Source of the DNA: Rhizobium sp. ACO-34A
GTDB taxonomy: Bacteria > Pseudomonadota > Alphaproteobacteria > Rhizobiales > Rhizobiaceae
Length of the DNA: 64,000 bases
Assembly: GCA_002600635.1 (NCBI GenBank)
Contig: CP021371.1
Span: 1,863,001-1,927,000 of the forward strand
Direction of reading: 5' to 3'
Both the position numbers and the translations under genes were made by a program. Under the pieces are notes generated by a model. That model was not told where the DNA came from and searched no databases. It saw only the letters and a list, made by a program, of their open reading frames with translations. Below are positions 46,322 through 56,175 of the stretch, piece by piece; the stretch's first letter is position 1, and the number at the start of each line of letters is the position of its first letter.

Positions 46322-48685
46322 TTACCTCCGTGGCCGGTTGGGCCTTGTCCCGGGCTTCTTCATCGCGCCGCGCCGTGTCGACTTGTGGAAGGAGCGCACG
46401 GCAACGGGCATGGGCCGGCCTTCGCTCAGCATTTCGAAGCGCAGAGCGCCAGCGAGCGGAATGGCCTCCACAAGCCGCACCTCGACGGAATCGCCGAGAC
46501 GGTATCCCGTGCCCGTCTTCTCGCCGGACAGAGCCTGGTGGGCTTCGTCATAGATGTAGTAGTCGCGTCCAAGCGTCGAGACCGGAATGAAGCCGTCGGC
46601 GCCGAACTGCGGCAGGGCGATGAACAGACCGGCCTTGGTGACGCCGGAAACCTGACCGGCGAATTCATCGCCGATGCGACCGGCCAGATGATGGGCGATC
46701 AGACGGTTGATGGTATCCCGCTCGGCCGCCATGGCGCGGCGCTCGAATGTCGAGATCTCCGCCGCGATATCGTCGAGAACAGCTTCTTCCTCGGGCGTGA
46801 TGCCGCCTTCGCCGAGACCGAGTGAACCCACCAGCGCCCGATGCACGATCAGGTCGGCATAACGGCGGATCGGCGAGGTGAAGTGAGCGTATTTCAAGAG
46901 GTTCAGGCCGAAATGGCCGATGTTCTCGGGGCTATAGATCGCCTGGCTCTGGGAGCGCAGCACCATCTCGTTGACCATAGTCTGGTGCGGCGTGTCGAGC
47001 GCCTTGGCGAGGATGCCGTTGAACGAATTGGAGCGCAGGTTGCCCTTGGCCAGCGACAGCCCGATGGTGCCGAGAAACTCGCGCAGCGCTTCCTGCTTGG
47101 AGAGCGTCGGCGCGTCGTGAACGCGGTAGACCAGCGGCTGGCGCTTCTTCTCCAGCGTCTCGGCGGCGGCGACGTTCGCCTGGATCATCATCTCCTCGAT
47201 CAGCTTGTGCGCATCGAGTCTGTCAGGCACATGCACCCGGTCGACGGTACCGTCTTCCTTGAGGATGATCTTGCGTTCCGGCATGTCGAGTTCCAGCGGC
47301 TGGCGCCGTTCGCGTCCGCGCTTCAGGATCTCGTAGGCATGCCACAGCGGCTTGAGGATCGGCTCCAGCAGCGGTCCCGTCTTATCGTCGGGCTTGCCGT
47401 CGATGGCGGCCTGCGCCTGCTGGTAGGAGAGCTTGGCCGCGCTCTTCATCATGATGCGATGGAAGGTGTGGCCCGCCTTGCGGCCTTCTTTCGAGAAGAC
47501 CATGCGCGCGGCGAGCGCCGGCCGGTCCACGCCTTCGCGCAGCGAGCAGAGATCGTTGGAAATCCGTTCCGGCAGCATGGGCACGACGCGATCCGGGAAA
47601 TAGACGGAGTTGCCGCGCTTCACCGCTTCCCGGTCGAGCGCGGATTTCGGCCGCACATACCAGGAGACGTCGGCAATCGCGACGGTGACGATCACGCCAC
47701 CCGGATTATCTGGCGAGGGGTCCAGTTCGGCATAGACAGCGTCGTCGTGGTCCTTGGCGTCCGCCGGGTCTATGGTGATCAGCGGCAGGTCGCGCCAGTC
47801 CTCGCGATGCGACATGGTCGCGGGCTTTGCAGCCTCGGCTTCGGCAATGACCGATTGCGGGAAGATATAGGGAATGCCGTGCGCATGGATGGCGATCATC
47901 GAGATCGCCTTCTCGGACGCGACCGAGCCGATCACCGAAAGCACGCGGGCACGGGTCAGACCGAAGCGGCCGGAACGCAGCACTTCCACTTCGACGAGAT
48001 CGCCGTCCTTGGCGTCCCCGAGATCGGCTGCATCGATCTGCAACTCCTCGCCGCGCCGTTCGATCGGCATCAGCCTTCCGCCGCTGGTGCCGGGCATTTC
48101 GCGGTAGACGCCGAGCAGGGCGTTACGATGCTTGTCGATGACCTTGATGATCCGGGCGGTATAGGCGGGGCCGGCCCGATCCTTCGAAGGGAATATCTTG
48201 GCGAGAACGCGGTCGCCGAGGCCGCCAACCGGAGCCTTGCCCTTGGCGCGGTCCGCGCTCGACTGGCGGATGGCAACGGCAGGCGCTACGCCCAGTTCCT
48301 CATCCCATTCCGCCGGCCGACCGATCAGTTCGCCGTCCTTGTCGCGCGTGGTGATATCGAGAACGGTGACCGGCGGCAGGGCGCCGGGACGTGCAAGCGA
48401 TTTGCGGCTCTTCTGCAGGAGGCCGTCGTCTTCCATCGCACGCAACAGATCCTTGAGTTCGACCCGAGCATCGCCCTTCAGGCCAAACGCCTTGGCGATT
48501 TCGCGCTTCGAGGCGCGATCAGGGTTGTCGACGATGAATTCCAGCAGCACTTCGCGCGGCGGAACGGCCCCGTGGATGATGGGTTGCTTGCCGCTTTTCG
48601 CCGCACCGGCTGCCTTTTCCGCGCGCCGCTCCCGCCGGTTGCGGGGAGCGGTGTCAGTGTCGGTATCGCGCGGTGGTCGTGTCAA
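46322..48685 (-). CDS. rnr: Ribonuclease R
   Basis: A 787-residue 3'-5' exoribonuclease of the RNase II/R family that degrades structured RNA. An N-terminal winged-helix region (REVLLEFIVDNPDRASKREIAKAFGL) precedes cold-shock domains, the RNB domain with catalytic acids in IDPADAKDHDDAVYAE, and a C-terminal S1 domain. The start is TTG at 48685, two bases after the topA stop; no ATG exists for the first ~85 codons. Translation is probably coupled to topA. Confidence 0.95.
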   Translation of the reverse strand: MTRPPRDTDTDTAPRNRRERRAEKAAGAAKSGKQPIIHGAVPPREVLLEFIVDNPDRASKREIAKAFGLKGDARVELKDLLRAMEDDGLLQKSRKSLARPGALPPVTVLDITTRDKDGELIGRPAEWDEELGVAPAVAIRQSSADRAKGKAPVGGLGDRVLAKIFPSKDRAGPAYTARIIKVIDKHRNALLGVYREMPGTSGGRLMPIERRGEELQIDAADLGDAKDGDLVEVEVLRSGRFGLTRARVLSVIGSVASEKAISMIAIHAHGIPYIFPQSVIAEAEAAKPATMSHREDWRDLPLITIDPADAKDHDDAVYAELDPSPDNPGGVIVTVAIADVSWYVRPKSALDREAVKRGNSVYFPDRVVPMLPERISNDLCSLREGVDRPALAARMVFSKEGRKAGHTFHRIMMKSAAKLSYQQAQAAIDGKPDDKTGPLLEPILKPLWHAYEILKRGRERRQPLELDMPERKIILKEDGTVDRVHVPDRLDAHKLIEEMMIQANVAAAETLEKKRQPLVYRVHDAPTLSKQEALREFLGTIGLSLAKGNLRSNSFNGILAKALDTPHQTMVNEMVLRSQSQAIYSPENIGHFGLNLLKYAHFTSPIRRYADLIVHRALVGSLGLGEGGITPEEEAVLDDIAAEISTFERRAMAAERDTINRLIAHHLAGRIGDEFAGQVSGVTKAGLFIALPQFGADGFIPVSTLGRDYYIYDEAHQALSGEKTGTGYRLGDSVEVRLVEAIPLAGALRFEMLSEGRPMPVAVRSFHKSTRRGAMKKPGTRPNRPRR

Positions 48686-48687
48686 TT

Positions 48688-51351
48688 TCAGCTCTTCTTC
48701 GTCTTCGGTGCCGCCTTGGCCTTCGGCTTGGCAGCGGATTTCTTCTTCGGCGCGGCTTCGTCGGCATCCGCAGCCTTGGCCTTCGTCGCCTTGGCGGGAG
48801 CCTTCTTGGCCTTGGCCGGTTTGCCGCCGTCCTTGGCGGCCCGCTCGGCAATCAGCGCAAGCGCCTCTTCCATCGTTACCGATTGCGGGTCCTTTCCCTT
48901 CGGCAGCGTGGCGTTGACCTTGCCCCAGTTAATATAGGGACCGTAACGGCCATCGCGAACGGTGATCGCACCGCCATCGGGGTGCTCGCCCATTTCCTTC
49001 AGCGCGGCGGGGGCTGCCCGTCCGCGTCCGCCAGGGCCCTTGCTCTGCTTTTCGGCCAGAACCGTGACGGCACGATTGAGGCCGATCGAAAGAACGTCCT
49101 CGATCGTTTCCAGATTGGCATAGGTGCCGTCATGCAGCACGAAAGGTCCATAGCGGCCGAGGCCGGCCGAGATCATCTTGCCGCTTTCGGGATGCGCCCC
49201 GACCTCGCGCGGCAGCGAGAGCAGCGAAAGTGCCTTCTCCAGATCGATCATCGATGGCGTCCAGCCCTTCGGCAGGGACGAACGCTTGGCTTCCTTGCCG
49301 TCGCCACGCTGCACATAGGGTCCGAAACGGCCGGTCCGCAGCGTGATTTCTTCGTCCGTGTCGGGATCCTTGCCGAGCGCCTTCGGTTCGTTGCCACCAC
49401 CGGCTTCGGCTTCCGCGCCGCCTTCCGAGGAAAGCTGGCGGGTGTAGTTGCATTCCGGATAGTTCGAGCAGCCGACAAAGGCGCCGTACTTGCCGAGCTT
49501 TAGCGACAGCTGGCCGGTGCCGCAGACCTGGCAGATGCGCGGGTCCGAGCCGTCCTCCCGCTTGGGGAAGACGAGCGGTGCCAGAGCCTCGTTCAGGGCG
49601 TCCAGCACGTTCGTGACACGCAGTTCCTTGGTGTCCTCGATCTGTGCGAAGAAGTCCTTCCAGAAGTCGCGCAGAACCTGCTTCCAGTCGAGTTCGCCCG
49701 CCGAAATCTTGTCGAGCTTTTCCTCGAGATCGGCAGTGAAGTCGTACTCCACATACTTGGTGAAGAAGCTTTCGAGGAAAGCCGTCACCAGCCGGCCCTT
49801 GGAATGTGGGATCAGCTTGCGCTTTTCGGTGACGACGTATTCGCGGTCGGAAAGCGTCTTCAGCGTTGCGGCATAGGTGGAAGGACGGCCGATGCCGAGT
49901 TCTTCCATCTTCTTGATCAGCGAGGCTTCCGAGTAGCGCGGCGGCGGCTCGGTGAAGTGCTGGCTGGCATTGACCTTCTGCTTGGCGAGCGCTTCGCGGG
50001 CGTTGATCTCGGGCAGGCGGCCATCCTCGTCGTCATCTCCGCCTTCGCCATCTTCCCGCTGGTCCACATAGGCCGCGATGAAGCCGTCGAAACGGATGAC
50101 CGAGCCGACAGCGCGAAGGCCGGCCTTCTCGCTGTCGCGGGTCGCAAGGATCTCGACCGTGGTGCGCTCGATTTCGGCGGAAGCCATCTGGCTGGCGATA
50201 CCGCGCTTCCAGATGAGGTCGTAGAGCCGCAGCTGGTCGGCATCGAGGAAGCGGCGCACCTGGTCGGGCGACCGGTTGAAATCGGTCGGGCGGATGGCTT
50301 CGTGCGCTTCCTGTGCGTTCTTCGCCTTGGTGGAGTAGAAGCGCGGCTTGTCCGGCACGTAACGCGCGCCGAACTGCTCGGCGACGGCGGCACGGGCAGC
50401 GTCGATGGCCTCGGGCGCCATCTGCACGCCGTCGGTACGCATATAGGTAATGAGACCTACGGTCTCGCCGCCGATGTCTATGCCTTCATATAGCTTCTGG
50501 GCGACCTGCATGGTGCGCGAAGCTGAGAAACCGAGCTTCGACGACGCTGCCTGTTGCAGGGTGGAGGTGGTGAAGGGCGGGCCGGGATTGCGCTTGACCG
50601 GCTTCGCCTCGACGCTGTCGACGGCGTAGCGTGCGCTTTCCAGCATTTCCTTGATCCGTCCGGCGTCCGTGCCATTGGTGATGGAGTTGCGCTGGATGCG
50701 CTTGCCATCTGCGGAAACGAGCCTTGCTTCGAATTCGTCGCCGCGGGGTGTCTTCAGGAGTGCCGAGATGTTCCAGTACTCTTCCGCGACGAAGAGTTCG
50801 ATTTCGTTTTCACGGTCGCAGACGAGGCGAAGCGCGACCGACTGCACGCGACCGGCCGAGCGAGCGCCCGGCAGCTTGCGCCATAATACCGGCGACAGGT
50901 TGAAGCCAACGAGATAGTCGAGTGCGCGGCGGGCGAGATAGGCATCGACCAACGGAATGTCGATATCGCGCGGGTTCGCCATCGCGTCGAGAACGGCCTT
51001 CTTGGTGATGGCGTTGAAGACGACTCGCTTGACCGGCTTGTCACCCAGAACCCGCTTCTTCTTCAGCAGGTCGAGCACGTGCCAGGAAATGGCTTCTCCC
51101 TCGCGATCCGGGTCGGTTGCGAGAATGAGGCCATCGGAGGATTTGACCGCGTCGGCAATGTCCTTGATGCGTTTCTGCGAGGCGCTGTCGACCTCCCAGA
51201 GCATCTCGAAATCTTCGTCAGGCCGCACCGAACCGTCCTTGGCCGGCAGATCCCGCACATGGCCGAACGAAGCCAGTACCTTGTATCCGGAACCGAGATA
51301 CTTGTTGATCGTCTTGGCCTTGGCAGGAGATTCTACGACTACGACATTCAT
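48688..51351 (-). CDS. topA: DNA topoisomerase I
   Basis: 887 residues from the ATG at 51351 (MNVVVVESPAKAKTINKYLG, the invariant type IA start); a longer open frame upstream is spurious. The TOPRIM acids are in ATDPDREGEAISWH, the catalytic tyrosine in GLITYMRTDG, followed by a C4 zinc finger (CQVCGTGQ...CSNYPEC) and several further topoisomerase C-terminal repeats (GRYGPY motifs). A Lys/Ala-rich tail of about 45 residues ends the protein, as in other rhizobia. It relaxes negative supercoils. It heads the topA-rnr-DUF983-NUDIX-MFS series. Confidence 0.96.
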   Translation of the reverse strand: MNVVVVESPAKAKTINKYLGSGYKVLASFGHVRDLPAKDGSVRPDEDFEMLWEVDSASQKRIKDIADAVKSSDGLILATDPDREGEAISWHVLDLLKKKRVLGDKPVKRVVFNAITKKAVLDAMANPRDIDIPLVDAYLARRALDYLVGFNLSPVLWRKLPGARSAGRVQSVALRLVCDRENEIELFVAEEYWNISALLKTPRGDEFEARLVSADGKRIQRNSITNGTDAGRIKEMLESARYAVDSVEAKPVKRNPGPPFTTSTLQQAASSKLGFSASRTMQVAQKLYEGIDIGGETVGLITYMRTDGVQMAPEAIDAARAAVAEQFGARYVPDKPRFYSTKAKNAQEAHEAIRPTDFNRSPDQVRRFLDADQLRLYDLIWKRGIASQMASAEIERTTVEILATRDSEKAGLRAVGSVIRFDGFIAAYVDQREDGEGGDDDEDGRLPEINAREALAKQKVNASQHFTEPPPRYSEASLIKKMEELGIGRPSTYAATLKTLSDREYVVTEKRKLIPHSKGRLVTAFLESFFTKYVEYDFTADLEEKLDKISAGELDWKQVLRDFWKDFFAQIEDTKELRVTNVLDALNEALAPLVFPKREDGSDPRICQVCGTGQLSLKLGKYGAFVGCSNYPECNYTRQLSSEGGAEAEAGGGNEPKALGKDPDTDEEITLRTGRFGPYVQRGDGKEAKRSSLPKGWTPSMIDLEKALSLLSLPREVGAHPESGKMISAGLGRYGPFVLHDGTYANLETIEDVLSIGLNRAVTVLAEKQSKGPGGRGRAAPAALKEMGEHPDGGAITVRDGRYGPYINWGKVNATLPKGKDPQSVTMEEALALIAERAAKDGGKPAKAKKAPAKATKAKAADADEAAPKKKSAAKPKAKAAPKTKKS

Positions 51352-51619
51352 TGTTTTTCTCTGCACCTCAATCAGTGCTTCCAATTCGGCGGCGTTCTTG
51401 CGGCCTTGTTCCGAGAACTGGGTCTCGAAAACCGGTTCCCCGAAATGGACAGGGATTCGCCTGCGGTCAAGGGGTAACGCATATTTTCTGCAGTATGCAA
51501 CGCAATGCAACTTTTGAGAGATTAACTTGCGATTGCAATTTAAGATAAATGGGCTATCGTTTTCTCCAGATGTTTTGAGGGTGTTCGGTGGGCTCCGGAC
51601 ACAAATTGCGAGCAATGGA

Positions 51620-51847
51620 ATGGTTTCGAAAATAAACGGCGCAGGCGGCACCGATACACGGGAAAATATAGCCTATATCAGGCAGATGCTCGGCGAATTG
51701 CGCTCGGTCGCCGAAAGTGAGGGAGCCGAAATGCTCTGCTATCTTATCGAGATGGCCTATGTCGAGGCAGGCGACGTGCAGGCCGGCCGCCGCGCGCTCT
51801 CAATCCATCATGGAAATGGAAACAAGGCCTCCCGCATGCCGGTGTAG
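51620..51847 (+). CDS. Small conserved-looking protein of unknown function
   Basis: 75 residues from the ATG at 51620. The core TRENIAYIRQMLGELRSVAE followed by GAEMLCYLIEMAYVEAGDVQ is an amphipathic, charged helical pair that looks like real protein. The last 16 codons overlap the 3' end of the converging dprA gene by 48 bases. The ribosome site is weak. It is divergent from topA. I do not recognise the family. Confidence 0.6.
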   Translation: MVSKINGAGGTDTRENIAYIRQMLGELRSVAESEGAEMLCYLIEMAYVEAGDVQAGRRALSIHHGNGNKASRMPV

Positions 51848-52954
51848 GCGGCCCGCGATATCCAGTTCCAGAAGCACCAGATAGACGGACTGCGCCGCCA
51901 GTCCCGTGTGGCGGATGATGTCATCCACCTCCACCGGGGTCGGCCCCAGCGCGTCGATGATCCGCGTGCGATCGCTGTCGCTGGGCGGCGGCGCCATGGG
52001 GCGGTCATGCTCTCCGGCATCCGGCTCTTCTGCCTGCGGTTGCGTGAAGAGGTCGATTCGCGAGATCGGGGCCAGCGCTTGCAAGACATCCTCGGGGCGA
52101 GTCGTCACCATCGCGCCGTCCTTCAGCAATCCATTGGTACCCTCGCAGCGCGGGTCGAGCGGCGAACCGGGAACGGCGAAGACGAGGCGTCCGAATTCGC
52201 CTGCAAGACGCGCCGTGATGAGCGAACCGGAGCGTGCCGCGGCCTCGATCACGACGACACCGAGGGAAACGCCGGCGATAAGCCTGTTGCGCCGGGGAAA
52301 ATCCCGCGCCCGGGCCTCCCATCCGAACGGCATTTCGGAGATCGCCAGTCCCCGGCCGTCGCAGATATCACGGTAGAGGGAGAGGTTCTCGGGAGGGTAG
52401 GGCTGATCGAGCCCGCCTGCCATGGCGGCAATCGTTCCCGTTTCGAGAGTTGCGCGATGGGCGGCCGTGTCTATGCCGCGCGCCAGACCCGAGATGATGG
52501 AGTAACCCGCGCGTCCGATATCGCGGGATATCATCGCGGCGAATTTTGCCCCGCTGATCGATGCGTTACGGGAACCGACCACACCGACACTTGGCAACGA
52601 CGCTGTCGCGAGATCACCTTTGACCGCGAGAAGTGGAGGCGCCGCGTCGATCTGTCTCAGAGCGAAAGGATAATCCGGTTCGCCGATGCCGAGAAAACGG
52701 GCGCCGAAACGGGTGGCTGTCTCGAGTTCACGGATGGCTTCGCCTTCGGAGGCGATCCGGATTGAACGGGTGGAGCCGCCGCGGCGGGAGAGTTCCGGCA
52801 GTGCCTCGATTGCCGTTTCAGCCGAACCGAAATGGTTGATGAGGTCACGGAAGGTGGCGGGACCGACATTATCGCTGCGGATCAGCCTTAACCAGGCGAT
52901 CCTTTGCCGGTCTGTCAGCGCAATCCCTTTTCGTCTTGCGCTGCCTGCCGGCAT
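51800..52954 (-). CDS. dprA: DNA processing protein DprA
   Basis: 384 residues. A SAM-like N-terminus (ALTDRQRIAWLRLIRSDNVGPATFRDLI) is followed by the Rossmann-fold DNA_processg_A domain with VGVVGSRNASISGAKFAA, GYSIISGLARGIDTAAH and AGGLDQPYPPEN, and a winged-helix C-terminus (DALGPTPVEVDDIIRHTG). It binds incoming single-stranded DNA and loads RecA during natural transformation; in non-competent bacteria its role is less clear. It follows plsY by 4 bases. Confidence 0.95.
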   Translation of the reverse strand: MPAGSARRKGIALTDRQRIAWLRLIRSDNVGPATFRDLINHFGSAETAIEALPELSRRGGSTRSIRIASEGEAIRELETATRFGARFLGIGEPDYPFALRQIDAAPPLLAVKGDLATASLPSVGVVGSRNASISGAKFAAMISRDIGRAGYSIISGLARGIDTAAHRATLETGTIAAMAGGLDQPYPPENLSLYRDICDGRGLAISEMPFGWEARARDFPRRNRLIAGVSLGVVVIEAAARSGSLITARLAGEFGRLVFAVPGSPLDPRCEGTNGLLKDGAMVTTRPEDVLQALAPISRIDLFTQPQAEEPDAGEHDRPMAPPPSDSDRTRIIDALGPTPVEVDDIIRHTGLAAQSVYLVLLELDIAGRLHRHAGGLVSISMMD

Positions 52955-52958
52955 GCAG

Positions 52959-53576
52959 TCATCCCTTTTGCCCGATCTTGCTTTCCGTCCCGGCGATCAG
53001 CCGCTCGATATTCGGCTTGTGCCGCCAGTAGGTAATGACGGTCATGGCCGAGGTAACGAGGGAAGCTTCGTAAGCGCCCAGTATCCACAGTGCAACCGGA
53101 ATGACAAGGGTTGCAACCAACGCGGATAATGACGAGTAGCGGGAAAGATAGGCGATCGACAGCCAGACGATGGCGAACACCAGCACCATCAGCGGCGCGA
53201 CCCCGAGCAGCGTACCGATATAGGTGGCCACGCCCTTGCCGCCCTTGAAGCCGAGCCAGACCGGGAAGAGATGGCCGATGAAGGCGGCAAAACCCGCGAG
53301 CAGCCCGGCATTGTGACCGAACACGGCCTGCGCGATCACCGCGGCTGCGGTTGCTTTCAGCGCATCGAGCAGCAGCGTCGCGGCGGCAAGCTTCTTGTTG
53401 CCGGTTCGAAGTACATTGGTCGCGCCGATATTGCCCGAACCGATGGAGCGCAGGTCGCCGAGGCCGGCGAGCCGCGTCAGGACGAGGCCGAAGGGAATGG
53501 AACCGAGAAGATAGCCGAGGCTGAGCACCGCGATGAGGGCTGGCCAGCCGATGGCGAGGTAGTTCACTTCAGGCAC
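52959..53576 (-). CDS. plsY: Glycerol-3-phosphate acyltransferase PlsY
   Basis: A 205-residue inner-membrane acyltransferase using acyl-phosphate to make lysophosphatidic acid, the first step in phospholipid synthesis. The three motifs are visible: [45 protein letters not shown] and the late RYSSLSALV region. The start is GTG at 53576, with GGGGGAG at correct spacing. It is in an operon with dprA. Confidence 0.95.
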   Translation of the reverse strand: MPEVNYLAIGWPALIAVLSLGYLLGSIPFGLVLTRLAGLGDLRSIGSGNIGATNVLRTGNKKLAAATLLLDALKATAAAVIAQAVFGHNAGLLAGFAAFIGHLFPVWLGFKGGKGVATYIGTLLGVAPLMVLVFAIVWLSIAYLSRYSSLSALVATLVIPVALWILGAYEASLVTSAMTVITYWRHKPNIERLIAGTESKIGQKG

Positions 53577-53604
53577 GTCTTTCTCCCCCTTGGCTTATAT
53601 CCTG

Positions 53605-53811
53605 GAGCATTCCCGGCGAAAACAGGATCGCCTCGAATGCTCTATCTCCTTGTCTTCACGCAATTCCGGATGCAAAACCACTGCACACTTTTTCGCGACA
53701 TGCTCTAGAGCCTTTCCAGCGAACACGGGATCGCCAAAAATGCTCTATCTTTTTGTTTTTACCGCATTGTCCGACGCCGAAGCGATCACGCTTCGGCTGG
53801 AAATGCTCTAG
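53605..53811. repeat. Two tandem copies of a rhizobial intergenic mosaic element
   Basis: Copy A (53605-53708) and copy B (53708-53811) both start GAGC and end GCTCTAG, with a period of 103 bases. The first ~66 bases of each align well (GGATCGCC then ATGCTCTATCT in both) and the rest has diverged. Copy B contains a perfect hairpin CCGAAGCG-ATCA-CGCTTCGG (53777-53796). The layout fits the RIME-type mosaic elements of Rhizobium. The TAG stop of the pyrC' gene lies inside the end of copy B. Confidence 0.75.
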
Positions 53812-55100
53812 AGCGAATGCACGCACTTGCCGGCGACATAGGTCGCGACGGCCCGGCCCGAGAAGCGGGCGTCCTCGAACGGCGTGTTCTTGGAGCGTGA
53901 CAACAGCAGGTCCTTCGACACCAGCCAAGGCTCGTCGAGATCGACAAGGGTGATGTCTGCGGGTGCGCCGGGCTTCAAGGTGCCAGCTTCGAGGCCGAAA
54001 ATCTCGGCGGGCCGGGTCGACATTGCGTCAATCAGTCGCATCAGCGAAACCTGCCCGCTGTGATGCAGCCGCAGCGCTGCCGACAGCATGGTCTCAAGGC
54101 CGATCGCGCCGTCTTCCGCCTCGCTGAAGGGGAGGCGCTTGGTATCGACACCCTGCGGATCGTGCGATGAAACGATGATGTCGATCTTGCCTTCGGCCAG
54201 AGCCTGAACCATGCCCACCCGATCGTCCTCGGAGCGAAGCGGCGGATAGAGCTTGAAGAAGGTACGGTATTCGCCGATGTCGTTTTCGTTCAGCGTCAGG
54301 TGATTGATCGAGACCGCGCAGGTGACGTTCGCGCCGCGCTTGCGGGCTGTCTCGATTGCCTCGACCGATTCCGGCACGGAAATCTGGGCCGCATGGTATT
54401 TTGCCCGGGTGAGGCCGGCGATCCGCAGATCACGCTCCAACGGAATGACCTCGGTTTCCTTCGGCACGCCCGAAAGGCCAAGCCAGCTCGCCAGCAGACC
54501 CTCGTTCATCACGCCGTTCGCGGCGAGGTACTTCTCGCGCGTTTCGAGCGCGATGATCGCACCGAATTCCCGCGAATAGGTCATCGCACGACGCAGGACC
54601 TGCGTGTCGTGAAGACCGTGGCGGCCGTTGGTGAAGACGACGGCGCCGGCTTCGCGCAGCAGGCCCATCTCTGTCATCTCGTTGCTGTCGAGCCCCTTGG
54701 TCAGGGCCGCTGCCGGATAGACATTGACGACGGCCTTGTCGCGGGCGGTTTTGCGGACGAATTCCACCAGCGCGATGTCGTCGATCACAGGATCGGTCTC
54801 GGGCATCATGATGAAGGAGGTGACACCGCCGGCGGCAGCAGCGCGGCTGGCCGATGCGATGGTCTCGCGGTGTTCGGCTCCCGGTTCCCCGACGAAGACG
54901 CGGGCATCGACAAGGCCCGGAATGGCGGTGAGGCCGGTGCAATCCCGGACTTCTGCACCCGTGGGCACGCCCTGGTTCTGCGCGTCGCTGCCCGCTGCCG
55001 CGATGCGGCCGTCAGCATCGACGATGATCGTGCCGGTTTCGTCGAGATCACGCGAAGGATCGACGATCCGGACATTCTTCAAGACGAGAGGCCTGCTCAT
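53808..55100 (-). CDS. pyrC: Dihydroorotase-like protein PyrC' (catalytically inactive)
   Basis: 430 residues of the amidohydrolase fold. The metal motif D-x-H-x-H-x-R-E-P-G is degenerate: residues 65-74 read [10 protein letters not shown], so both zinc histidines and the substrate Arg are lost. The late catalytic Asp motif (usually TDHAPH) is VSSHDPQ. This matches the non-catalytic PyrC' (PyrX) that stabilises aspartate transcarbamoylase in Pseudomonas and others. It overlaps pyrB by 4 bases, as in that system. An active pyrC must exist elsewhere. Confidence 0.9.
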   Translation of the reverse strand: MSRPLVLKNVRIVDPSRDLDETGTIIVDADGRIAAAGSDAQNQGVPTGAEVRDCTGLTAIPGLVDARVFVGEPGAEHRETIASASRAAAAGGVTSFIMMPETDPVIDDIALVEFVRKTARDKAVVNVYPAAALTKGLDSNEMTEMGLLREAGAVVFTNGRHGLHDTQVLRRAMTYSREFGAIIALETREKYLAANGVMNEGLLASWLGLSGVPKETEVIPLERDLRIAGLTRAKYHAAQISVPESVEAIETARKRGANVTCAVSINHLTLNENDIGEYRTFFKLYPPLRSEDDRVGMVQALAEGKIDIIVSSHDPQGVDTKRLPFSEAEDGAIGLETMLSAALRLHHSGQVSLMRLIDAMSTRPAEIFGLEAGTLKPGAPADITLVDLDEPWLVSKDLLLSRSKNTPFEDARFSGRAVATYVAGKCVHSL

Positions 55101-56053
55101 GCGCCCATTCCTTCCGTGCGCGAACCCTGGTTCTGGGAAATGAGCAGCGCTTCCATCACGGCCATGCGTACCGCGACGCCCATTTCGACCTGCTGTTCGA
55201 TCACGCTCTGCGGGCCGTCGGCCACTTCGGAAGCGATCTCGACGCCGCGGTTCATCGGGCCGGGATGCATGACCAGTGCATCTTCCTTCGCCACCTTCAG
55301 CTTCTCGGCGTCGAGGCCGTAGAAGTGGAAGTATTCGCGCACCGATGGCACGAAGGCGCCGGACATGCGTTCGCGTTGCAGGCGCAGCATCATCACGACA
55401 TCCGCGTCCTTCAGGCCTTCCTTCATGTCGTGATAGACCTCGACACTCATGTCGGCGATGCCGGCCGGGAGCAGGGTCGGCGGAGCCACCACCCGCACCC
55501 GCGCGCCCATGGCGTTCAGCAGCAGGATGTTGGAGCGCGCGACGCGCGAATGCAGCACGTCGCCGCAGATCGCCACGATGATGCGCGAAAGCTTGCCCTT
55601 GGCGCGGCGAATGGTCAGCGCGTCGAGCAGAGCCTGTGTCGGATGCTCGTGCTGTCCGTCTCCGGCGTTCACCACCGAGCAGGCGACCTTCTGGGCAAGA
55701 AGCGCCGCAGCGCCGCCCGAGGAATGCCTGACGACCAGAACGTCCGGCCGCATGGCGTTGAGCGTCATGGCCGTATCGATCAGCGTTTCGCCCTTTTTGA
55801 CGGACGAATTGCCGACCGACATATTCATCACGTCGGCGCCGAGGCGTTTGCCCGCCAGCTCGAACGAGGATTGCGTTCGCGTGGAGGCCTCAAAGAAGAG
55901 ATTGATCTGGGTGAGACCGCGAAGCGTGGAAGTCTTCTTCTCGCGCTGACGGCTGATTTTGACGGCTTCGTCGGCCTTGTCGAGCAGGTAGGTAATATCC
56001 TGTTCGGTAAGGCCCTTGATGCCAATAAGGTGGCGGTGGGGAAAGAAGACCAT
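55097..56053 (-). CDS. pyrB: Aspartate carbamoyltransferase catalytic subunit
   Basis: 318 residues; catalyses carbamoyl phosphate + aspartate to carbamoyl aspartate in pyrimidine synthesis. The carbamoyl-phosphate loop is S57-T-R-T-Q ([15 protein letters not shown]), [10 protein letters not shown] is the second signature, and GPMNRGVEI lies near the end. AGGAGG precedes the ATG at 56053. No pyrI regulatory gene is nearby, which fits the PyrB-PyrC' dodecamer class. Confidence 0.96.
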   Translation of the reverse strand: MVFFPHRHLIGIKGLTEQDITYLLDKADEAVKISRQREKKTSTLRGLTQINLFFEASTRTQSSFELAGKRLGADVMNMSVGNSSVKKGETLIDTAMTLNAMRPDVLVVRHSSGGAAALLAQKVACSVVNAGDGQHEHPTQALLDALTIRRAKGKLSRIIVAICGDVLHSRVARSNILLLNAMGARVRVVAPPTLLPAGIADMSVEVYHDMKEGLKDADVVMMLRLQRERMSGAFVPSVREYFHFYGLDAEKLKVAKEDALVMHPGPMNRGVEIASEVADGPQSVIEQQVEMGVAVRMAVMEALLISQNQGSRTEGMGA

Positions 56054-56175
56054 GGACGTCCTCCTGAGATGTCACGCGGTCTATAAAGATTGCCGGGCCA
56101 GGGAGCAAGCATATGCTATGTGGATAGTCACACCCTCCCCATGTTAAACGAGCGCATTTCCGCTAGAAGATCGAC

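Noticed and set aside
46841..48937. A 698-codon plus-strand ORF opposite rnr and topA
   Set aside because: Antisense shadow; both minus-strand genes are intact and recognisable.
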